A stretch of 32,815 nt of DNA from Deltaproteobacteria bacterium (GTDB taxonomy: Bacteria; Desulfobacterota; Desulfovibrionia; Desulfovibrionales; Desulfomicrobiaceae): the NCBI GenBank assembly GCA_009930495.1, contig RZYB01000011.1, positions 1 to 32,815 on the forward strand. The letters run 5' to 3'. The position numbers and the translations under genes are program-made. This document shows, one piece after another, positions 7,989-15,603 of this stretch (the stretch's first letter is position 1; every line of letters starts with the position of its first letter). The notes beneath the pieces are model-generated. The model saw nothing but the letters and a program-made list of their open reading frames with translations. It was not told where the DNA came from and did not search any database.

Positions 7989-10145
7989 TCACCCGGCCAC
8001 GGCGCGGACAACCTCGTGCACGGCGTCGAGTTTGCGCAACTTGTCGATGACGGAATAGAGCTGGGTGGTGGTCTTGACCTCGATGACCAAGTCCAGCTCG
8101 GACATGCCATCGACTCCCGACGAAAACTGACCGGAGTCGATGTTGACTCCTTCACGGGCCAAAAGCCCGCTGACCTGTCCCAGCACGCCGCGCTGGTTCT
8201 TGCAGACGACCTTGATCCGGGCCGGCAGGACCTTGGATTCCTCCTCCTGACCTCCCCAGCTGACGTCCAGCAGACGCTCCGGCTCCATGTTGGCGACATT
8301 GGGGCAATCCTGGGTGTGAATGGTCACGCCCAGACCACGACTGATGTAGCCGATGATCGGATCGCCGGGCAGGGGGTTGCAGCATTGGGCGTAACGGATA
8401 AGCACCCCGTCCACGCCCTTGATGGAAATGGCGTCGCCAGGATCCTTGGGCTTGGCCGGAGTCGCGCCGGGACGGTCCTGGGTTTTGCGCTCCTCGGGCT
8501 TTTGCTCTTCCTTGGGCAAAAGCTTGCGCAACACCTGACGGGCCGTGATCCGGCCGTGACCCACGGCCGACAGCAGATCATCGACCTGCTTGAAGGAGAA
8601 TTCCTTGGCCAGGGCTTCAAACTCGCCGCTTTTCAAAACCTTGGCGGTGTTGATCCCCAATCGGCGGCCTTCTTTTTCGAGCAGTTCCCGGGCCAGGGTC
8701 AGACTGCGCTCCCGCTCCTCGGTACCAATCCAGTGCTTGATCCGCGACCTCGCCTTGCCGGACTTGACGAATTGGAGCCAATCCCGACTCGGACTGCGCG
8801 AGGCGTCGGTGAAAATTTCCACCGTGTCGCCGTTCTTGAGGGGGGTATTGAGCGGCACGATGCGGCCGTTGACCTTGGCTCCGGAGCAGTGGTTGCCGAT
8901 CTCGGTATGGATGGCGTAGGCGAAATCCACGGGCGTGCCGCCCTCGGGCAGCTCCTTGACCTGTCCCTTGGGTGTGAAGACATAGACCTCGTCCTGAAAG
9001 AGTTCGAGACTCAGGGATGACATGAACTCCCGCGAATCCTTGAGATCGCCCTCCAGATCCAGAATTTGGCGCAGCCAGGCAAAACGATCCGCGTCCTTGA
9101 CCTTCTTGCTGCCCCGCTCCTTGTAGGCCCAATGCGCGGCCACGCCGTTCTCGGCCAACTGGTGCATTTCCTCGGTCCGGATCTGAATTTCGATCCGCTC
9201 GCCGTCCGGCCCAATGACCGTGGAGTGCAGACTCTGATACATGTTGGCCTTGGGCATGGAAATATAGTCCTTGAACTTGCCCGGCACGGGTTTCCACAAA
9301 GAATGCACCAGCCCCAGCACGGTGTAGCACTCGCGCAGGTTGTTGACGATGACCCGGAAGGCGATGATGTCGAAAATCTGGTCCAGGGTCAGGCCGCGCT
9401 GCTTCATCTTATGGTAAATGGAATAGATGTGCTTGATGCGGCCCTTGACCCGCCCCTGCACGTCATTTTCCGCAAGCACCTTCTGAATCATGGCGCAGAC
9501 CTTGTCGATATAGGCCTGGCCCTGCTCCTGGGAGCGGACGATGCCCTCGGAAATCTGGGCGTACACGTCGGGCTTGAGGTATTTGAGACTCAAATTTTCC
9601 AGCTGGACCTTGATTCGATACAGACCAAGCCTGTTGGCCAGGGGCGCGTAGATGCCCATGGTTTCCTGGGCAATGGCGCGCTGCTTGTGCGCCTTCTGAA
9701 ACTCCAGGGTGGAAATGTTGTGCAGACGGTCGGCCAGCTTGACCAGGATGACCCGGATATCGTCGGCCATGGCCAGGATCATCTTGCGGATATTCTCGGC
9801 CTGGGCCTGTTCCTTGGACTCGAAATTCATCTTGCTGATCTTGGTCACGCCGGCCACGATGGCCGCCACTTCCGGGCCGAACTCATCGGTGATCTGCTGG
9901 ATGCTCGCGTCCGTGTCCTCGACCGTGTCGTGAAGCAGACCGGCCACGATGGTGGCCGCGTCCAAACGCAGATCCGCAAGGATATGGCTGACTTCGAGAG
10001 GATGGGACAAATAGGGCTCACCCGACAGGCGAAGCTGGCCGGCATGCGCCGCGGCGGAAAAGACATAGGCCTTCTGAATCAGCGCCACGTCGGAAGCAGG
10101 AAGATACGAGGACGCCTGGTCCAGGATGTCGGTGATACGAATCAT
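7989..10145 (-). CDS. rel: Bifunctional (p)ppGpp synthetase/hydrolase, Rel/SpoT family
   Basis: This 718-residue long RSH enzyme makes and degrades (p)ppGpp, the stringent-response alarmone. The HD hydrolase domain is complete: H48, H72-D73, E76-D77, D139 and N143. The synthetase domain has D259 (FDII) and E319 in EIQIRT. The charge-selective motif is KFKD (290-293), basic like the RxKD of bifunctional enzymes rather than the acidic ExDD of monofunctional RelA. TGS, a cysteine-containing region (QCCNPLPGD) and a C-terminal ACT domain follow. The ATG at 10145 is preferred because homology begins at MIRITDIL; the in-frame extension upstream looks like leader sequence. An AAGG lies about 8 nt before the ATG. 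Confidence 0.94.
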   Translation of the reverse strand: MIRITDILDQASSYLPASDVALIQKAYVFSAAAHAGQLRLSGEPYLSHPLEVSHILADLRLDAATIVAGLLHDTVEDTDASIQQITDEFGPEVAAIVAGVTKISKMNFESKEQAQAENIRKMILAMADDIRVILVKLADRLHNISTLEFQKAHKQRAIAQETMGIYAPLANRLGLYRIKVQLENLSLKYLKPDVYAQISEGIVRSQEQGQAYIDKVCAMIQKVLAENDVQGRVKGRIKHIYSIYHKMKQRGLTLDQIFDIIAFRVIVNNLRECYTVLGLVHSLWKPVPGKFKDYISMPKANMYQSLHSTVIGPDGERIEIQIRTEEMHQLAENGVAAHWAYKERGSKKVKDADRFAWLRQILDLEGDLKDSREFMSSLSLELFQDEVYVFTPKGQVKELPEGGTPVDFAYAIHTEIGNHCSGAKVNGRIVPLNTPLKNGDTVEIFTDASRSPSRDWLQFVKSGKARSRIKHWIGTEERERSLTLARELLEKEGRRLGINTAKVLKSGEFEALAKEFSFKQVDDLLSAVGHGRITARQVLRKLLPKEEQKPEERKTQDRPGATPAKPKDPGDAISIKGVDGVLIRYAQCCNPLPGDPIIGYISRGLGVTIHTQDCPNVANMEPERLLDVSWGGQEEESKVLPARIKVVCKNQRGVLGQVSGLLAREGVNIDSGQFSSGVDGMSELDLVIEVKTTTQLYSVIDKLRKLDAVHEVVRAVAG

Positions 10146-10340
10146 GCCATGCCTTGTCAGTTTTTTCAGGGATATGTGGGGTTTTACCAGCCTGAAATTG
10201 GCCCCGCCCCACCAAAAAGTCAACTTCTCTTTGCTCGGGAAATAGTCGATCAAACCAAAATTTGTCGTACATTTTTCGCAACCCAGCCCCGGCCAAACCC
10301 GGCCCAAACGTAGGATGTGAATACCAACTATTGGAAATTA

Positions 10341-10358
10341 CTGTTTTTCGAAAAACAG
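10341..10358. promoter_or_regulatory. 18-bp perfect palindrome (candidate operator or hairpin)
   Basis: CTGTTTTTCGAAAAACAG is fully self-complementary. It lies 196 bp upstream of rel and 160 bp upstream of the SNF2 gene. The outer CTGT/ACAG halves recall a LexA box, but the central gap is 10 bp instead of the 8 bp of the E. coli site. Confidence 0.5.
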
Positions 10359-10440
10359 CATAAAGTCCTCGAAAAAGATTTCCCACCACTTGAAAAGGAA
10401 TCGTGATTTGTTTAGATGGATCTATTGTGCCATGCTGTTT

Positions 10441-10454
10441 TTGACGTACGTCAA
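10441..10454. promoter_or_regulatory. FNR/CRP-family (HcpR-like) binding site upstream of the SNF2 gene
   Basis: TTGACGTACGTCAA is a perfect palindrome with TTGA-N6-TCAA geometry. It fits CRP/FNR-family sites, and the TTGAC-N4-GTCAA form resembles what I recall for HcpR of sulfate reducers. Its centre (10447.5) is at -41.5 relative to the start predicted from the TATTAT box, the classic class II activator position. Confidence 0.55.
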
Positions 10455-10476
10455 TCATGCCGGCCACGTTGAAGAA

Positions 10477-10482
10477 TATTAT
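10477..10482 (+). promoter_or_regulatory. Predicted -10 box of the SNF2 gene
   Basis: TATTAT, with a predicted transcription start near 10489 and a leader of about 29 nt. No -35 hexamer sits at 16-18 bp, consistent with activator dependence through the palindrome upstream. Confidence 0.45.
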
Positions 10483-10517
10483 CCGTTACTAGCGGATCCA
10501 GGAGATAAACCCAAGAA

Positions 10518-13500
10518 ATGTCTAATTTTTCCGAAGAACACGTGCAGCGCGTCCTGCAAAACTTTTTGTCCGAGAGCATTCCAGAACATATTCGCGACGG
10601 GGCCCAGTATCTTATCGCCGACGGGGGCATTCAAAAAATCGATGTCCGACGCAACGAAGACTCCTGGGATATCGAAGGCCTGATCCAGGGCGATGATTTT
10701 CAGACGTACACATCCGAACTGAGCGTCAACCTCGAACAGGAAACAGTCCATGCCTATTGCAACTGTCAGGATTCCTTTTCCGGCATCTGTCGGCACGTGG
10801 CGGCCACGGTCCAAGGCCTGCTCTCGCGCTTCGACGTCCAGCACGAGGTCGAAACGCAACCCGCGAAATCCGAATGGAAGCACAGCTTCCGCTATTTTTT
10901 CTCCACGGCCCTGGAGCCGGAACCGGGCCACCACTACCTGATTTTCCGCTTTTTCGCCGAATCCGGCCGATTGCAGGTGGAATTCTTCCGGGCCCGCCAG
11001 AACAAATCCGGCCTGTCCACGGTCCAGAATCCCGTCACCCTGGAACAAATCGCCCGCAATCCCGATTGGTGCGAAATTTCTCCGGAGCTGCCCCGCGTCG
11101 CCGAGCAGATCGGACAGTACCTGGACTATTACGGCCACCGGGTTGAAGTTCCCTTTGGGCTCATGACCTGGTTCTTCTGGGCCATCAAAAACGAGTACTA
11201 CCAATTCTGGGAAGAAACCGAACAGCCGGTACGCATCGAAAGCACGCCCATGCGGCTCCAGTTGCGCCCCCGTTTCACCGACGACGGCCTGTCCTTCGAC
11301 ATCATGCTCGGTCGCGAGGGCAAGGTGCCCTTCTCCATTCTCAATCAAAAAATAAACTTTTACGGCCAGTTGCCCCTGTGGGTCTGTCTCAAGCACAGCT
11401 TTTACCCTGTTCAGACAGGGCTTCGGCCCAGCCTGATCCAGGATCTGGTTCTCAACCCGCCGGTCATCCCCCACGCCGATATCTCGGAATTTCTGGATCG
11501 GGTCTGGACCCAAATTCCGGCCTCGGACCTCCACGGCCAGGACGAATTTCTGGAACGGATGCAACCCATTTTCGTGCCGGCGACCTACAACCCCAAACTT
11601 TTCCTGAACGAGGAAGGCAGCCTGCTGACGCTCGAAATCCAGAACATCTACGAAACCGAGCATGGCGACATCTCCCTGCCTGGCCCGAACCAGGATTTGC
11701 AGACCGGCAGCTACCAGTTCGAGGGCAAATCCTTCCTCATCCGCCGCGATCAGGAAGAGGAAGAGGTTCTGCTGACCACCCTCATGGACATGAACTTCCA
11801 GCCGCGCAGCAACGCCATCTGGTTTCTGGAACCCGACGAGGCCATCACCTTCCTCCTTGATGCCTACCCCAAGCTGGTGGAGGCCTACCGCGTTTTCGGC
11901 GAAAAGGACCTGACCCGCTACAAGGTGCGCCTGACCCCTCCCAACGTGGTGGCTGTCGTGGAAACGCAGGAAGAGGACAAATGGTTCAACCTGGAGATCA
12001 GCGTCGAATACGACGACATTTCCGTACCCATCGACAAAATCTGGAAGGCCTGGACCCAGGGCAAGCGCTATGTCCAGCTCAAGGATGGTTCCTACACCAG
12101 CCTGCCCGAATCCTGGCTGGAAAAACTTGGGCATAAGCTGATCGCCCTGGGCCTTGATCCGGAAAAACCGCCCAAGAAACGCTTCGAGAACTTCGAAGCC
12201 CCGGTTCTGGACAAAATCCTGGAAGACATTCCCGAAACCACCTCCGACGGATTTTGGGATACCCTGCGGGAAAAAATCCACGATTTCACGGAAATCAAGC
12301 CCGTCAACACGCCCAAGGGGCTCAACGCCACCCTGCGTCCGTATCAGTTGCAGGGCGTCAGCTACATGAACTTCCTGCGCGAGTACCATTTCGGCGGCAT
12401 CCTGGCCGATGAAATGGGCCTGGGAAAAACCATCCAGACCCTGACCTTTCTCCAATACATGAAAGAGCAGGGGCACGGCGGGCCGAATCTGATCATCGTC
12501 CCGACCTCGGTTCTGCCCAACTGGGAGCGCGAGGCCCAAAAATTCGTGCCGGACATGAAACGTCTGGTCATCTATGGGGCCAGACGCGAGAACATGTTCA
12601 AAAAAATCGAGACGTCGGAACTGATCATCACCACCTACGCCCTGTTGCGTCGGGATTTGGACGAACTCACAAAATTTGAATTCAACGCCGTTATCCTGGA
12701 CGAAGCCCAGAACATCAAGAACCCAAACACCATCACGGCCCGCAGTGTACGCAAGATGCAGGCCCGGTTCCGGCTCTGTCTGTCGGGCACGCCCATTGAA
12801 AACACGCTGCTTGAGCTGTGGTCCTTGTTTGAATTCCTCATGCCCGGATTCCTGGGTTCCCAGGCCGCCTTCCAGAAAGGCTTCGTCAAGCCCATCAAGG
12901 ACGGCGACGATGACAGCCTGAATTACCTCAAGGCCCGGGTCAAACCCTTCATCCTGCGCCGTACCAAAAACGAAGTGGCCAAGGACCTGCCACCAAAAAT
13001 CGAAAACACCTACTACTCCGCCCTGCTCGACGACCAAATGGAGCTGTATGCGGCCCTGGCCAAGAAGCTCAAGGAACAGGTCATGCAGGACGTGGAGGAA
13101 AAGGGCATCGGCCAAAGCCAGATCTCCATTTTGGACGCCCTTTTGAAGCTTCGCCAGATCTGCTGCCATCCAAGGCTCCTGAAGCTCGACATGCCCGGCC
13201 TGAACACCAACCTGTCCTCGGGCAAATTCGAGGCGTTCAAGGATCTGGTCACGTCCATCATCGACGACGGCCACAAGGTCCTGGTCTTCTCGCAGTTCGT
13301 GCAGATGCTGCATATCATCCGCAACTGGCTGCACATGGTGGAAATTCCCTTCTGCTACCTGGACGGCACCTCCAAGGACCGCTTCGATCAGGTGGATAAA
13401 TTCAACAACACGCCCGAGATTCCCATTTTCCTGATCTCGCTCAAGGCCGGCGGCACGGGCCTCAACCTGACCTCGGCCGACTACGTCATCCACTACGATC

Positions 13501-13724
13501 CGTGGTGGAACCCGGCCGTGGAAGACCAGGCCACGGACCGCACGCACCGTATCGGCCAGACCCGACAGGTGTTCTCCTATAAAATGATCTGCGAGAACAC
13601 GGTGGAAGAAAAAATCCTGAAACTTCAAGAGTCCAAGAAAGGCATCGCCGATTCCATCATTCCTGGCCAGTCTGCCTGGAAGAGCCTGACCCGCTCGGAT
13701 CTGGAAATGCTCTTCGAGGTCTGA
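10518..13724 (+). CDS. SWIM zinc-finger SNF2-family DNA helicase/translocase
   Basis: This 1068-residue SF2 ATPase resembles the bacterial SNF2 (HepA/RapA-like) proteins that remodel protein-nucleic-acid complexes. An N-terminal SWIM finger is visible as C81-x-C83 and C91-x-H93 (YCNCQD, GICRH). A long region of about 500 residues with no recognised fold follows. The helicase core has Walker A with K637 in DEMGLGKT, a DEAQ box (D728-Q731), LSGTPIEN, SLKAGGTGLNLT and the arginine-finger motif HRIGQTRQ. The start has AGGAG 13 nt upstream, rather far. It stands alone, bounded by its own promoter region and a strong terminator. There is no nuclease or methylase next to it, so it is not obviously part of a defence cassette. 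Confidence 0.92.
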   Translation: MSNFSEEHVQRVLQNFLSESIPEHIRDGAQYLIADGGIQKIDVRRNEDSWDIEGLIQGDDFQTYTSELSVNLEQETVHAYCNCQDSFSGICRHVAATVQGLLSRFDVQHEVETQPAKSEWKHSFRYFFSTALEPEPGHHYLIFRFFAESGRLQVEFFRARQNKSGLSTVQNPVTLEQIARNPDWCEISPELPRVAEQIGQYLDYYGHRVEVPFGLMTWFFWAIKNEYYQFWEETEQPVRIESTPMRLQLRPRFTDDGLSFDIMLGREGKVPFSILNQKINFYGQLPLWVCLKHSFYPVQTGLRPSLIQDLVLNPPVIPHADISEFLDRVWTQIPASDLHGQDEFLERMQPIFVPATYNPKLFLNEEGSLLTLEIQNIYETEHGDISLPGPNQDLQTGSYQFEGKSFLIRRDQEEEEVLLTTLMDMNFQPRSNAIWFLEPDEAITFLLDAYPKLVEAYRVFGEKDLTRYKVRLTPPNVVAVVETQEEDKWFNLEISVEYDDISVPIDKIWKAWTQGKRYVQLKDGSYTSLPESWLEKLGHKLIALGLDPEKPPKKRFENFEAPVLDKILEDIPETTSDGFWDTLREKIHDFTEIKPVNTPKGLNATLRPYQLQGVSYMNFLREYHFGGILADEMGLGKTIQTLTFLQYMKEQGHGGPNLIIVPTSVLPNWEREAQKFVPDMKRLVIYGARRENMFKKIETSELIITTYALLRRDLDELTKFEFNAVILDEAQNIKNPNTITARSVRKMQARFRLCLSGTPIENTLLELWSLFEFLMPGFLGSQAAFQKGFVKPIKDGDDDSLNYLKARVKPFILRRTKNEVAKDLPPKIENTYYSALLDDQMELYAALAKKLKEQVMQDVEEKGIGQSQISILDALLKLRQICCHPRLLKLDMPGLNTNLSSGKFEAFKDLVTSIIDDGHKVLVFSQFVQMLHIIRNWLHMVEIPFCYLDGTSKDRFDQVDKFNNTPEIPIFLISLKAGGTGLNLTSADYVIHYDPWWNPAVEDQATDRTHRIGQTRQVFSYKMICENTVEEKILKLQESKKGIADSIIPGQSAWKSLTRSDLEMLFEV

Positions 13725-13736
13725 GCCATCCAACCA

Positions 13737-13780
13737 GCAAGGCGGGGAGAATGAGACACCATTCTCCCCGCCTTGCTTTT
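13737..13780 (+). terminator. Strong Rho-independent terminator after the SNF2 gene
   Basis: A 17-bp perfect stem (13737-13753 with 13760-13776) and a 6-nt AGACAC loop are followed by TTTT. It starts 13 bp after the helicase stop and ends only 8 bp before the DUF2784 start codon. Confidence 0.9.
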
Positions 13781-13788
13781 CCCGACCC

Positions 13789-14166
13789 ATGTATCATCTC
13801 GCCGCCAACGCGATTTTGCTTCTTCACCTCATCTTCATTGCCACGGTAATTTTCGGCGGATTCGCCGTGGCGCGCTGGCCACGCCTGGCATGGGCCCACC
13901 TGCCGGCCATGCTCTGGGGATTCCTGGTCGAGGCGGCGGGTTGGTACTGCCCGTTGACGGACCTGGAAAACACCCTCATGCGCCAAGCTGGCCACGCCGC
14001 CCAGGCCGACGACTTCCTGGCCCGCACCCTCCTGGCCCTGATCTATCCCGAAGGCCTGACCCGCGAAATCCAAATCGGTCTGGCCGCCATGGTCCTCGCA
14101 ACCAACGCCGCCATTTACGGATGGATTTGGACACGGCGGCGACGGCCGCGCCATCGCGTTCCCTGA
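13789..14166 (+). CDS. DUF2784 family membrane protein
   Basis: This 125-residue integral membrane protein fits DUF2784, a family of unknown function. Diagnostic stretches are HLPAMLWGFLVEAAGWYCPLT with LEN following, and LIYPEGLTREIQ. About three to four hydrophobic segments are seen: residues 5-25, 38-53, 80-90 and 95-115. The C-terminus is strongly basic (TRRRRPRHR), which suggests a cytoplasmic end. It has no Shine-Dalgarno: the ATG follows the poly-T tail of the upstream terminator by 8 nt. It must be expressed by read-through, from a leaderless message, or from a start in the hairpin. A second hairpin follows the stop. Confidence 0.8.
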   Translation: MYHLAANAILLLHLIFIATVIFGGFAVARWPRLAWAHLPAMLWGFLVEAAGWYCPLTDLENTLMRQAGHAAQADDFLARTLLALIYPEGLTREIQIGLAAMVLATNAAIYGWIWTRRRRPRHRVP

Positions 14167-14178
14167 GCGCACCAACAG

Positions 14179-14205
14179 CAAAGCCCCGGAAAAACCGGGG
14201 CTTTG
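14179..14205. terminator. Bidirectional hairpin between DUF2784 and the J-domain gene
   Basis: CAAAGCCCCGG (14179-14189) pairs perfectly with CCGGGGCTTTG (14195-14205) around an AAAAA loop. It lies between two convergent genes and can serve both. Confidence 0.75.
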
Positions 14206-14231
14206 TCACATCGGGCGTGGCAATAAAATCT

Positions 14232-15008
14232 TCATGCCTCGGCCGAGGCCCTTGCCAGCAAACGCAGATACAAATCCCCGTGCCATGGCCCCAGATGCCG
14301 CCCCAGACCCTTGAGGCGGATCGGCCGGCCAACCACGAAATCCATGGGCAGAACCACCTCGATGGTGCGCGGAGCGGACTGAAAACGGTGCCTGATCTGG
14401 ACGCGTAGCGTCGTGCCCGGAATAAGATTGCGGGCGGGCATGTACACGGTTTGATGGTCATCGAGCTGACGCGCGGCCCAGCCCTTGATGGAGCCAAGCA
14501 ACCCCGCGCCCACGTCCAGATTGACGGACCGCCCGCCCCATTTCACGCCAACCTCCCTGGCGGGCTTTTCCTGGGAGGGGTGAGCCGTGGCCCCGGTTCG
14601 AGGCCCGTCCGCCGGATCGACGCCGCGCTTGAGCTTGCTGAAAATATCCTCGAATACCTGCTTGGCGAAGGGATCGTTCAGGATGTCCTTGAGCACCTCT
14701 TCCTGCCGCGTGTAAAACGCGCTTTGCTTGCGCCCGGTGCCAGGCCGAGCCTTGGCTTCTTCTTCCTGGCGGATGGTCTCGGCGCTGTAGACGCGTTTTG
14801 CCGAGCCGGAACCCGGCGTCGATTCCCGATGCTTTTTCAACAGGACATAGGCTTCGTTGAGGCGGGTGAAACGGGCCGCGGCACGCGCGTCCCCGGGGTT
14901 TAAATCCGGATGATACTTGAACGCCAGCTTGCGGTAGCTGGTCTTGATCTCATCCAGGGACGCCCCGGGCGAAAGCTCCAACAGGGAATAACATTCGGAC
15001 AAACGCAT
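14232..15008 (-). CDS. J-domain (DnaJ/CbpA-like) co-chaperone
   Basis: This 258-residue protein has an N-terminal J domain (about 4-60) with the Hsp70-activating H33-P34-D35 motif, so it should stimulate a DnaK ATPase. No DnaJ zinc-finger CxxCxGxG repeats are present. A linker of about 100 charged residues follows. The C-terminal part ([38 protein letters not shown]) resembles the substrate-binding beta domain of DnaJ/CbpA, with KGLG as its usual turn. Its ATG shares one base with the TGA of the YkgJ gene upstream (TGATG), so the two are translationally coupled. The specific client is unknown, and the YkgJ partner is one possibility. Confidence 0.85.
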   Translation of the reverse strand: MRLSECYSLLELSPGASLDEIKTSYRKLAFKYHPDLNPGDARAAARFTRLNEAYVLLKKHRESTPGSGSAKRVYSAETIRQEEEAKARPGTGRKQSAFYTRQEEVLKDILNDPFAKQVFEDIFSKLKRGVDPADGPRTGATAHPSQEKPAREVGVKWGGRSVNLDVGAGLLGSIKGWAARQLDDHQTVYMPARNLIPGTTLRVQIRHRFQSAPRTIEVVLPMDFVVGRPIRLKGLGRHLGPWHGDLYLRLLARASAEA

Positions 15009-15466
15009 CAGATCCGATCCACCAAATCACCGATTTTCAAGGCGTTGGCCTCGTCAGGTCGTCCCTGCTTGGTCAGCCCGTTCTCGACCAGATAGGCCAC
15101 GCCCTGGCGGGCGAACTCGGCGTGGCCGCTGGCGGCCCGGATGCCGGGGCAATAATCCTGCGCCAATTCCCAACTGACCTCGTCCACCAGATTTCCCCGG
15201 AAGAACGGCCAGGCCCGGCAGACATCCGGCTTGGCAGGATGCACTGTGCAGGCCTTTTCGGGATCGAAAAAAATGCAAAATCCATCTTCACGGCTGCGCA
15301 GCACCCGCTTCACGCCCTGCCACTCGGTGTAGGCCTCGCAAAACTCACCCACGGACAGGCCCAGATACGTGGCCAGGCGTTCGCATTCCGACGCGGAAGC
15401 GACAATCCCCCCCCGGCCCTGACAGCAATGCCCGCACATTTTACAATCAAATACTGAATCAATCAT
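15008..15466 (-). CDS. YkgJ family cysteine-cluster protein
   Basis: This 152-residue protein has the YkgJ/CxxCxxCC pattern: C8-x2-C11-x2-C14-C15, then C64, C73 and C83 (DVCRAWPFF). It probably binds zinc or an Fe-S cluster; the family's function is not established. The ATG at 15466 has GAGGT 5 nt upstream and is preferred to a longer in-frame start because homology begins at the cysteine cluster. It heads a two-gene unit with the J-domain protein, overlapping it by one base, and is divergent from mqnC. Confidence 0.85.
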   Translation of the reverse strand: MIDSVFDCKMCGHCCQGRGGIVASASECERLATYLGLSVGEFCEAYTEWQGVKRVLRSREDGFCIFFDPEKACTVHPAKPDVCRAWPFFRGNLVDEVSWELAQDYCPGIRAASGHAEFARQGVAYLVENGLTKQGRPDEANALKIGDLVDRI

Positions 15467-15538
15467 GGGTACCTCGCGTGTGGGGCAGACTTGAAGCACA
15501 AGCCATGTTCTTTGGCAAGGGTCGAATCCCGCCGCCCC

Positions 15539-15568
15539 TTGACCGTCGGCCCTTCCACCAGCTAGCAC
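15539..15568 (+). promoter_or_regulatory. Tentative promoter of the mqnC operon
   Basis: TTGACC (15539-15544) and TAGCAC (15563-15568) are 18 bp apart. The -35 is good and the -10 poor. The predicted start would leave a leader of about 30 nt. Confidence 0.3.
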
Positions 15569-15603
15569 CACGGCAACCTTTTTCGATTTATCAAGGAAAC
15601 GCC

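Larger units (their letters stand above)
10146..10517. other. 372-bp divergent regulatory region between rel and the SNF2 gene
   Basis: No credible gene is present. The stretch is AT-richer than its surroundings and carries an 18-bp perfect palindrome (10341-10358), a 14-bp FNR/CRP-type palindrome (10441-10454), a TATTAT box (10477-10482) and a small ATCCG/CGGAT hairpin (10481-10497). On the rel side TTGACT is found in the leader, but no convincing -10 goes with it. Confidence 0.7.

Noticed and set aside
10146-10307. An N-terminal extension of rel by about 54 codons.
   Set aside because: Rel-family similarity starts at MIRITDIL. The extension is rich in Trp, Cys and Phe, unlike the family, and lies in the regulatory region.
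10341-10358. The 18-bp palindrome read as a LexA box.
   Set aside because: The gap between CTGT and ACAG is 10 bp rather than 8, and I do not know the LexA site of this lineage well enough to claim it.
10479-13790. A 1103-codon open frame on the minus strand, longer than the SNF2 gene it covers.
   Set aside because: The plus strand has all helicase motifs, a ribosome-binding site and a terminator. The antisense frame has no recognisable domain and results from the codon bias of a GC-rich gene.
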